A DNA stretch of 64,000 nucleotides from an uncultured Clostridia bacterium. GTDB taxonomy: Bacteria > Bacillota > Clostridia > Oscillospirales > Acutalibacteraceae. The DNA is taken from assembly GCA_947628665.1 (NCBI GenBank), contig CANRAU010000002.1:86889-150888 (forward strand), written 5' to 3'. Shown here piece after piece: positions 49,189-57,118 of the stretch. Numbering within the stretch: position 1 is the first letter of the stretch; each line of letters starts with the position of its first letter. Made by a program: the position numbers and the translations under genes. Under the pieces are notes generated by a model. The model ran no database searches. It was not told the origin of the DNA and was given only the letters and a program-made list of their open reading frames with translations.

Positions 49189-49352
49189 AGAATATCACCG
49201 AACTATCTATATGATAAAAATCTCTTTTTATGTCTCATGTTGACAAAAATGTCAAAAAATGTAATAATAGGTTCGGCTTACAGCGCAGAGATTGCACAGA
49301 AAATCGGATATTTGCGCAGGTTTTGGTAGAAAAAGGGGGAAATCGGGATATT

Positions 49353-49619
49353 ATGAAGTCTACAGGTATCGTCCGAGGATTAGACAAAATGGGTCGTATC
49401 GTCCTGCCGATAGAGATCCGCAAAATGCTGCATTTGGTTGACGATAAAAGCTCGGTTGAATTTTATACGGATGCCGATATGGTTATTCTGAAAAAATATG
49501 TACCTGCCTGTATGTTTTGCGACGAAGCAAATGATCTGATCGAATTTAAAGGCATTAAGATTTGCAGAGCATGCTTAAAGAAAATAAATCAAATGGCTTC
49601 CGGTACAGGCGGTCTGTAG
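49353..49619 (+). CDS. AbrB/SpoVT-type transition-state regulator with C-terminal CxxC...CxxC
   Basis: MKSTGIVRGLDKMGRIVLPIEIRKML; CMFCDEANDLIEFKGIKICRACLKKI; start trimmed from 49230. Confidence 0.9.
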   Translation: MKSTGIVRGLDKMGRIVLPIEIRKMLHLVDDKSSVEFYTDADMVILKKYVPACMFCDEANDLIEFKGIKICRACLKKINQMASGTGGL

Positions 49620-49770
49620 AGCAACCGCATTTTTATAGTTTTAATTTGTGGCGTGAATATAAAAAACGGGGCGAACCTTTGCGGATCGTCCCGTTATATT
49701 TTATATCCATTTGTTGAAACCAATTTGTTTTAAAACTCTCTTGACTAACATATAACAATATAGTACAACA

Positions 49771-49798
49771 ATTATACAAAATTAAGATTTTGTATAAT
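49771..49798. repeat. Perfect 12-bp inverted repeat in an AT-rich intergenic region
   Basis: ATTATACAAAAT-taag-ATTTTGTATAAT. Confidence 0.9.
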
Positions 49799-50420
49799 TT
49801 AGGGGAGGCGGAATACAGAAAAATATGGGTTTTTTGGCAAAAAATCGGTGTTTTGACCGTTTAGAGGGCTTTTGGAGGGGCTGGTTTGCTGTTGGGGCTA
49901 TTTTTATGTGTTTTTTAGACAAATCATTTCAGAATAGAAATATGCAACGATTTGATTCTGCACATTCGATAGAATTTATTCAGCTTTATTTTATTGGAGC
50001 TTTATAAGATTATTATTTGTTATTTCTTTTGTTATTACATTTTCTTTGAATGCAACAAAACAAAATCATGCAATAACTCTGATTGAATTGATGTAAGTAA
50101 ATCTTTGAATCGTTTAAACTGAAAATCTTTCATGCAAGGAATCTGAGATAATCTATTTAAAAAATTGTTTATCAATTATACGATTTTGAATCCTTTATTA
50201 TAGATAGCTATCCAATAAAAGTGAAACCCGGCAAAAAATGCCATCAGGTATAGGCTATCAATTTAGCTGTATTTATATATCCTTTCCTGTCGTTTGGTTG
50301 CCCTATTAATAGACAAATTGTATAAATTTCTGCCTACGCCCCTAATTGTTAAATTATTAACAATATAATGTGTGATGTAGATTTCTGAAAATCTTCACGA
50401 TTGTTTTGTTTACCATACAT

Positions 50421-50906
50421 TCACAGAGCCATAAAGAACTTATCGGAGATGCGTTCAAAACCTGCTTTCTCATAAATATGTATGGCATCCGGCGTATTTG
50501 TTGTTAACGTGATTTCAGAGAAATTCTCTTTTTTCGCAAAATTCAATAAGTACCACAACAATTCCTGTTGGTATCCCTGTCCTCTGTATTGCGGTCTTGT
50601 ATAAACGCTTGCAAGCGCGCCCTGTCTTGCATTTTGCTTCATGCATACCGTAATTTGCGGCAATCCGACAACTTCTTCTACAGCGCACATGGCGATCGGC
50701 AGACGATCAAAATACATCATGGCGAAAAATATGGATTTGTTCAGATTCCGTTCTAAATATTCTTTGGTGATTTTAGAAAATTCATCCGTATAGGCGGAAA
50801 AATCCTTGTGCAGTGTTTTATACCAATCCTCGATCTGCATTTCGACCCGCAGAGAAACAATGTCCGCAATGTTTCTTTCTGTCGCCATCTGCAATGTTCT
50901 CGTCAT
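50421..50906 (-). CDS. GNAT family N-acetyltransferase
   Basis: ASVYTRPQYRGQGYQQELLWYLLNFAKKENFSEITLTTN. Confidence 0.88.
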   Translation of the reverse strand: MTRTLQMATERNIADIVSLRVEMQIEDWYKTLHKDFSAYTDEFSKITKEYLERNLNKSIFFAMMYFDRLPIAMCAVEEVVGLPQITVCMKQNARQGALASVYTRPQYRGQGYQQELLWYLLNFAKKENFSEITLTTNTPDAIHIYEKAGFERISDKFFMAL

Positions 50907-50943
50907 TCCGATTACCGCCTTTTATAAAGAAGACCGATCTGCT

Positions 50944-51636
50944 TTACCGTAATCCCAAACACGCGTCCGTTACTTGACGAAAACGCGCGGTGATGTCCCG
51001 AGGTCTTGTGACGGCAGAACCAATCACAACAGCGTAAGGGTTTGCGCGCCAAACCTGTTCAAGTTGCCCAATTTCCCATATACCGCCTTCTGCAATCACT
51101 TTCGCGTGCAGCGTATCGACCATTTGCGCAATAAATGCGTAATCCGGGATCGAAATACCTTTTGTTTCGGGCGTATAGCTGCGCATGGTGCAGCCGATGT
51201 AATCAAATCCAAGTGCGTCCGCACGCTTGGCTTCTTGGAGCGTGGCAATATCCGCCATGATCTCTACATGCGGCTTTGCTTTACGAATATATGCGACCAG
51301 CTCCGCAAGCGTTTCACCATTCGGGCGTACACGGTCGGTCGCGTCGAGCGCGATCACGTCCGTATCGGTCTGCTCCAGAAGCGCCTGCACTTCCTTTTTG
51401 GTGGGCGTAATATAAACCTCGCTGTCGGGATAAACCGCTTTGATAATGCCGATGGTCGGTAAGGTAACCTCTTTGCGAATGGCGTTGATATCGGCAACCG
51501 AGTTGCAGCGGATCGCATCCGCTCCCCCCTCTTTGGCGGCACGCGCCATGAGATGCATCACATTACAGCCGTAAAGCGGTTCGCCTTTCACAGCTTGACA
51601 GCTGATGATCAAGCTGCCTTTTTGGATATGCGCCAA
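50944..51636 (-). CDS. nanE: N-acetylmannosamine-6-phosphate 2-epimerase
   Basis: IISCQAVKGEPLYG, GADAIRCNSVADI, GFDYIGCTMRSYTPET, VIAEGGIWEIGQLEQVW. Confidence 0.93.
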   Translation of the reverse strand: MAHIQKGSLIISCQAVKGEPLYGCNVMHLMARAAKEGGADAIRCNSVADINAIRKEVTLPTIGIIKAVYPDSEVYITPTKKEVQALLEQTDTDVIALDATDRVRPNGETLAELVAYIRKAKPHVEIMADIATLQEAKRADALGFDYIGCTMRSYTPETKGISIPDYAFIAQMVDTLHAKVIAEGGIWEIGQLEQVWRANPYAVVIGSAVTRPRDITARFRQVTDACLGLR

Positions 51637-51639
51637 GCT

Positions 51640-52521
51640 TTACACCCCTTTTTTGAGTTCCTCCGCAATTTCTTTTGCGGTCTGTTTGCCCGCGTCGGAC
51701 AACGGTAAAAACGGCCTTCTGCATTCCCCTACGGGAAGTCCGAGCTGATTTAAAATTTCCTTTTCCATTTGAAAAACACCGTAGGGAAGAATACGTGCAA
51801 TGACGGCGTTTACCCTTTCCTGCGCTGCTTGCGCGCCACGGATGTCCCCTTTTGTAAAGCGGTCGTAAATTTCCAAAATCCAATGCGGCATAATGTTATA
51901 CGTACTTCCGATGCCGCCGTCAGCGCCCATAGAAAGCCCTGCAACGAGCATTTCGTCATAGCCGTTAAATACCACTAAATCACGCGAAAACTGCTTGAAT
52001 TGCTGTAATTCAAACAAATTTTGCGAGGTATGCTTGATGCCGAGCAATTTGCCGCTGTCATACAACGCTTCGACGACCTTTGTCATATCGTGGAAGCCGC
52101 CTGCATTCGGAAAGTTATACATGATCATCGGCAAACCGGTCGATTGCATAATATCCGCATAATACGCTTTGATCGCCTCAAGCGGAAACGCATAATAAAA
52201 CGGTGCTACAGCGCTGACCGCGTCAAATCCAAATTCTTCGGCGGCCTTTGCCATGCGGATAGCGCTGTCGGTCGAAATGGCGCCGACATGCGCAAACAAA
52301 TTGCAGCGACCTGCCAAAGCTTTGCCGATTACGCGAAAAACCTCTATGCGCTCTTCCTCGGTCAGCAAAAAGCCTTCACCTGTGCTGCCGCCGACATAAA
52401 GCCCTGTAAGTCCCGCATCTATGTTGTGCTTCGCGAGTTCGACCAAGGCCGCATAATTTACACTGCCGTCCGCATGAAACGGCGTCATCAGCGCCGCATA
52501 CACGCCTTTATACTTCTGCAT
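51640..52521 (-). CDS. nanA: N-acetylneuraminate lyase
   Basis: YKGVYAALMTPFHADGSVN, GLYVGGSTGEGFLLTEEER, PMIMYNFPNAGG. Confidence 0.92.
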   Translation of the reverse strand: MQKYKGVYAALMTPFHADGSVNYAALVELAKHNIDAGLTGLYVGGSTGEGFLLTEEERIEVFRVIGKALAGRCNLFAHVGAISTDSAIRMAKAAEEFGFDAVSAVAPFYYAFPLEAIKAYYADIMQSTGLPMIMYNFPNAGGFHDMTKVVEALYDSGKLLGIKHTSQNLFELQQFKQFSRDLVVFNGYDEMLVAGLSMGADGGIGSTYNIMPHWILEIYDRFTKGDIRGAQAAQERVNAVIARILPYGVFQMEKEILNQLGLPVGECRRPFLPLSDAGKQTAKEIAEELKKGV

Positions 52522-52765
52522 GGCTCTCTGTCTCCTCTGCTTCATCTAAATTCAGCTTTGTGCCGATAAAGTCCAGCGTTTTTTCATTGTTCAACACAAA
52601 TTTATCGAACGCGTATTCAAAGAGTCCCTTATAATCCAACGAAAATCCCGCAGGTTTTTCGCCGTATTTTTTCTGTACATGCTTCGCGCAGGCAAACACC
52701 CCCGCAAGCGTTCCAGCCGCAAGCAGCGTTCCACCGAAATTCGTCCATTTTTGTTTACGCATCAT
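52508..52765 (-). CDS. Small hypothetical protein with one predicted N-terminal hydrophobic segment
   Basis: 85 aa MMRKQKWTNFGGTLLAAGTLAGVFACAKHVQKKYG...; 3' end overlaps nanA start. Confidence 0.6.
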   Translation of the reverse strand: MMRKQKWTNFGGTLLAAGTLAGVFACAKHVQKKYGEKPAGFSLDYKGLFEYAFDKFVLNNEKTLDFIGTKLNLDEAEETESHAEV

Positions 52766-52803
52766 CGTTCTCCCTTATACGAAATTAAGCGCACAGGCTT
52801 GTC

Positions 52804-54186
52804 CTAAATGATCGCTTCAAACGCCTGACGGATATTGCTGACGCCCACGACTTCGATTTGTGCTTGCAACGAATGCTTGATTTTTAAAAGGTTGTAACGA
52901 GGGACAACACACTTTTGAAAACCGAGCTTTTCCGCCTCACGGATACGCTGTTCACAAGCGCTCACCGCACGGATCTCGCCGCCCAAACCGATCTCGCCGA
53001 AAGCGAGTACATTCTCGGGTACGGGAACATCCTTGAGCCCCGAAACGATTGCAAGCGCGACGGAAAGATCACAGGCAGGCTCGTCTATTTTTAAACCGCC
53101 GATAACGTTGACATAGCAGTCCATATTGCCGAGAAAATAGCCCGCACGTTTTTCCAAAACAGCCAAAAGCATGGACATCCTGCCATAATCCACGCCTGTC
53201 GCCATGCGCCGCGGCGTGCCGAAGCCCGTCGGCGTGACTAGGCTCTGTACTTCGGCGAGGATCGGTCGCGACCCCTCCATAATGCAGGCAACGCAAGTCC
53301 CCGAAACATTTTTCGGCCGCCCCGAAAGGAGCATCATGGAAGGATTTTCGACTTCATAAAGCCCGCGATCCTGCATCTCAAACACGCCGATCTCGTTCGT
53401 GGAACCGTAACGGTTTTTGACCGCTCGCAGGATGCGGTAAGACAGGTTGCGATCCCCTTCAAAATATAAAACCGCGTCTACGATATGCTCCAACACCTTA
53501 GGCCCTGCAATATTGCCGTCCTTGTTGACATGGCCGACGATCACGATTGGGATATTGAGCGTTTTGGCGGTGCGCATAAACAGATTGGTGGTTTCGCGCA
53601 CTTGGGTCACGCTGCCGAAAGAGGAATTTAGATCGGGAATATTCATCGTCTGAATGGAGTCGATCATCACAATGTCGGGCTTCTCCGCCGCGATCATTTC
53701 ACAAATATACTGCGCGTCGGTCTCGCACAGCAAATAAAGATTTTCCGAGGACACACCCAAACGATGGGCGCGCAATTTCAGTTGATGGGCGGATTCCTCG
53801 CCGGATACATACAAAATCCGCATGGTTTTGCCCAAGTGTTCGCAGATTTGCAAAAGCAACGTGGATTTGCCGATCCCCGGGTCGCCGCTGAGCAACACCA
53901 AAGACCCCTTGACAAGTCCGCCGCCGAGTACGCGGTTGAGTTCTCGAAGCCCCGTGTCAAAGCGATGCTCGGTATTTGCCGAAATCTCGTCCAAACGCTG
54001 TACGCTCGCCCGATTCTCGGCAAGAGCCGAGCGTTTTTTGCTCTGCGCACCGGTTGTGACCGTCCGAAGCTCCTCCTCCAGCGTGTTCCAGTCCTTACAG
54101 GACGGGCATTGCCCGTACCATTTGGAGCTTTCATAGCCGCAGGCAGAGCAGACATAAACCGATTTTGTTTTAGAAGCCATTGTCAT
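52804..54186 (-). CDS. radA: DNA repair protein RadA
   Basis: YVCSACGYESSKWYGQCPSCKDWNTLEEE, LLSGDPGIGKSTLLLQ, KNRYGSTNEIGVFEM. Confidence 0.97.
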   Translation of the reverse strand: MTMASKTKSVYVCSACGYESSKWYGQCPSCKDWNTLEEELRTVTTGAQSKKRSALAENRASVQRLDEISANTEHRFDTGLRELNRVLGGGLVKGSLVLLSGDPGIGKSTLLLQICEHLGKTMRILYVSGEESAHQLKLRAHRLGVSSENLYLLCETDAQYICEMIAAEKPDIVMIDSIQTMNIPDLNSSFGSVTQVRETTNLFMRTAKTLNIPIVIVGHVNKDGNIAGPKVLEHIVDAVLYFEGDRNLSYRILRAVKNRYGSTNEIGVFEMQDRGLYEVENPSMMLLSGRPKNVSGTCVACIMEGSRPILAEVQSLVTPTGFGTPRRMATGVDYGRMSMLLAVLEKRAGYFLGNMDCYVNVIGGLKIDEPACDLSVALAIVSGLKDVPVPENVLAFGEIGLGGEIRAVSACEQRIREAEKLGFQKCVVPRYNLLKIKHSLQAQIEVVGVSNIRQAFEAII

Positions 54187-54217
54187 CCGCCTTTTTGCAC
54201 TTCTGTATGCACAGGAT

Positions 54218-54928
54218 TTACGTGTGCAGATAATTTAATATCCCCATGGCGATTGCAAACGCCATTTGCCTTTGATATTGCGGGTCTTTGAGCTTCGCCG
54301 TTTCGGACGCGTTGGAAATAAAGCCGCATTCCACAAGCACGGCGGTCTTTTTGGCATAATAGAGCAGGTAAATGGAACTGTCGGATTTCTTGATAACCCG
54401 TGTGTTCTTAGGTTGGAGCATGGAAATGACCGTGGTTTGAATACTGTCGGCAAGTTCTGCGCTGGAGGTCGTATTCGGCGAATAAAACACCTGCGTCCCC
54501 CACTGCGAACCGTCTGCAAATTTGTTTTGATGGATGCTTACAAAAATACAGTCGTCCGTGTTTTCCATGATCGCCATGCGGTTGTGAATATCGGTAACTT
54601 TCTTTTCCCGCGTGGTCTTTGCGTCCGCGTCGTGAATGGAATCCTCCGTGGTGCGCGTCATCACCGTCTGCACACCGAGCGCCTGCAATTGCAGCTCCAA
54701 CTGCCGCGCGATCTCCAAATTGATGCTTTGCTCCGCCGTGCCGTCGGAAGCTACCGCACCGCCGTCCTCCCCGCCATGACCCGCATCGATAACGACGACC
54801 GATTCCTTCTCCGAAACAGTCGCAGAAGCGGCTTTTTTCGCGGTTTGATAGCTCAATATATAAAACGTAAAGCAAACAGCCAACAGCAATGCGGAAGCGA
54901 CTTTAAAAAGCCATGCGCGTTTTTTCAT
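54218..54928 (-). CDS. cwlD: N-acetylmuramoyl-L-alanine amidase (Amidase_3; CwlD-like)
   Basis: VVIDAGHGGEDGGAVASDGTAEQSINLEIARQLELQL, FVSIHQNKF, LVECGFISNASE. Confidence 0.85.
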   Translation of the reverse strand: MKKRAWLFKVASALLLAVCFTFYILSYQTAKKAASATVSEKESVVVIDAGHGGEDGGAVASDGTAEQSINLEIARQLELQLQALGVQTVMTRTTEDSIHDADAKTTREKKVTDIHNRMAIMENTDDCIFVSIHQNKFADGSQWGTQVFYSPNTTSSAELADSIQTTVISMLQPKNTRVIKKSDSSIYLLYYAKKTAVLVECGFISNASETAKLKDPQYQRQMAFAIAMGILNYLHT

Positions 54929-55032
54929 GCGACCACCCCAAAAGAATATATGAGGCGGTATTTGTAAATATTATAAAGCATTTTCCAAGAGATAGCAAGA
55001 AAAAAGCATTGTTTTGGGACAGGAGAAATCAA

Positions 55033-55086
55033 AAATGCCCCATACATCCGACAAGCTGTTGCCTTGCCAATGCACGGGGCATTTTA
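55033..55086 (-). terminator. Terminator downstream of tsf
   Basis: aaatgcccc...ggggcatttt with a long loop, then a T-run on the - strand. Confidence 0.55.
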
Positions 55087-55116
55087 TTGTACAAAATCCT
55101 GTAAAGCGAAAGAGCC

Positions 55117-56043
55117 TTATTTCATCATGCTGGCGACTTCTGCCGCGAAATCGTCCGCTCTTTTTTCAATGCCTTCGCCTTTTGCATAGCGAATGAAGCC
55201 AGTCACTTGAATGTCAGCGCCCAATTCTTTCGCCACGGAAGCGACATACTTGGCCACATTCATATCGCCGTCTTTCACGAATGCCTGATCCAAAAGGCAG
55301 TTTTCTTTATAATACTTGCCGATCTTGCCGTCTACAATCTTTGCAAGCACCTGATCGGGCTTGTTCGCCATTTTGGGATCTTCGGCAAGCTGCGCTTTCA
55401 TGATCGCCTTTTCATGCTCCAGCACATCGGCGGGTACGCTTGCCTCGTCGAGATAGGACGGGTTCATTGCCGCGATCTGCATGGCAACGTCCTTGCCCAT
55501 GACCTGGAAAGCATCGGTTGCAGCCGTAGCATCGTCGGTGTTGAACAGAACCAACACGCCGACAGAACCGCCGCCGTGAATATAGCTGGTGGTGATGCCC
55601 TCTACCCGCTCAAAACGGCGGATTTTCATGTTTTCGCCGATGGAAAGCACCATATCCTGCAAATTCTCCTGCACGCTTCTGGTGTCGCCGGCAAGCGGAC
55701 AGGCAAGCAGCGCGTCCACATCCGCAGGATTCTCATCTGCGATCGTCTTTGCGACTGCGGTTACATAGTTGACAAATTTTTCATTCTTCGCAACGAAATC
55801 CGTCTCGGAGTTGACTTCGACCAAAACGCTGATTTTTTTCTCCGCTTCCGTGTACGCCAAAACGATACCTTCTGCGGCGATTCTGCCCGCTTTCTTTGCG
55901 GAAGCGGCCAAGCCCTTCTCTCTGAGAACGTCGATTGCCTTGTCCATATCACCGTCTGCTTCGGTAAGCGCTTTTTTACAATCCATCATGCCGACGCCGG
56001 TCTTTTCACGCAGCGCCTTGACATCTGCTGCCGTAAATGCCAT
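55117..56043 (-). CDS. tsf: Translation elongation factor Ts
   Basis: AFTAADVKALREKTGVGMMDCKKALTEADGDMDKAIDVLREKG. Confidence 0.97.
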   Translation of the reverse strand: MAFTAADVKALREKTGVGMMDCKKALTEADGDMDKAIDVLREKGLAASAKKAGRIAAEGIVLAYTEAEKKISVLVEVNSETDFVAKNEKFVNYVTAVAKTIADENPADVDALLACPLAGDTRSVQENLQDMVLSIGENMKIRRFERVEGITTSYIHGGGSVGVLVLFNTDDATAATDAFQVMGKDVAMQIAAMNPSYLDEASVPADVLEHEKAIMKAQLAEDPKMANKPDQVLAKIVDGKIGKYYKENCLLDQAFVKDGDMNVAKYVASVAKELGADIQVTGFIRYAKGEGIEKRADDFAAEVASMMK

Positions 56044-56120
56044 AACGAATTCCTCCTAATTTCCTTTTTCCAAACTTTCAAAATGCCCGCGCGAATCGGC
56101 ACGGGCAAAACGCAGAGGTC

Positions 56121-56864
56121 TTATTCCGCTGCGGCTTCTTCTTCAGCTTCTTCGGCTTCTTCAGCCGCAGCAGCGCCCTGCATACCCTGCTTTCCTTCCA
56201 AAACAGCGTCTGCCATCGCGCCTGCAATCAGCTTAACGGCACGAATCGCGTCGTCATTGCCGGGGATCACATGGTCGATCTCATCGGGGTCACAGTTGGT
56301 ATCGACAATTGCGATGATCGGGATACCGAGTTTTTTCGCTTCCGCAACCGCGATCCTTTCCTTGCGGGGATCGACAATGAAAATCGCAGCGGGCTGTTTT
56401 TTCATTTGGGTGATGCCGCCCAGGAATTTTTCCAGCTTTTCAATTTCCAGTTCCAGCTTTGCGGCTTCCTTCTTCGGCAGAAGATCAAAAGTGCCGTCCT
56501 CTTTCCAAGCCTGTAACTGACCCAGTCTGCGAATACGGGTCTTGATGGTGGTGAAGTTTGTAAGCATACCGCCGAGCCAACGTGCGTTCACGTAGGGCAT
56601 TTCGCAACGGGTCGCTTCTTCCTTAATGGATTCCTGCGCCTGTTTTTTCGTCCCGACGAACAAAAGCTCGCCGCCGTCTGCGGCAAGGTCACGGACATAC
56701 ATATAAGCCTCTTCCAGCTTTTTGACCGTCTTTTGCAGGTCAATGATGTAAATTCCGTTGCGTTCGGTGAAGATGTACTGCGCCATTTTGGGATTCCATC
56801 TTCTGGTCTGGTGGCCGAAATGTACGCCGGCCTCCAACAGTTGCTTCATGGATACGACTGACAT
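56121..56864 (-). CDS. rpsB: 30S ribosomal protein S2
   Basis: [43 protein letters not shown]. Confidence 0.97.
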   Translation of the reverse strand: MSVVSMKQLLEAGVHFGHQTRRWNPKMAQYIFTERNGIYIIDLQKTVKKLEEAYMYVRDLAADGGELLFVGTKKQAQESIKEEATRCEMPYVNARWLGGMLTNFTTIKTRIRRLGQLQAWKEDGTFDLLPKKEAAKLELEIEKLEKFLGGITQMKKQPAAIFIVDPRKERIAVAEAKKLGIPIIAIVDTNCDPDEIDHVIPGNDDAIRAVKLIAGAMADAVLEGKQGMQGAAAAEEAEEAEEEAAAE

Positions 56865-56888
56865 GGTTTTTCCTCCTTATTTTGCCTC

Positions 56889-56951
56889 CGCACGGTTCAA
56901 CTTGACGGCAAGACACCGAAGTGCAATTTTGCCGAAATCCCCATGCGTGCG
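56889..56951 (-). promoter_or_regulatory. Structured rpsB 5' leader (candidate r-protein leader)
   Basis: Downstream of TTGCAT-N17-TATAAT; - strand CGCACG...GGCAA...CAC-UUCG-GTG...UUGCC...CGTGCG nested stems. Confidence 0.5.
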
Positions 56952-57067
56952 AATTGCGCGAAAATTATAGCATATAAAGAATAAAAATGCAAGAAATTTT
57001 TTCTATTTTGAGAAATCCAAACCCGATTATTTTGTACGCCCTCGCGTTTCCACACAAAAAGCGAGAA

Positions 57068-57103
57068 AAGCGATCCCCGCAGAACACGAAAGCCTGTGGG
57101 GAT
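57068..57103 (-). terminator. Terminator downstream of the secreted hydrolase gene
   Basis: - strand: cgatccccacaggctttcgtgttctgcggggatcgcttttctcgcttttt. Confidence 0.7.
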
Positions 57104-57118
57104 CGTCGTATCGGCAAT

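Noticed and set aside
49825-50007. 60-aa ORF in the AT-rich gap
   Set aside because: RBS-like block is about 15 nt from the ATG and the protein has no recognisable features; left as unlikely
55207-56520. 437-aa + strand ORF antisense to tsf/rpsB
   Set aside because: Shadow ORF opposite two certain conserved genes; composition is that of a reverse-complement translation with no recognisable domain
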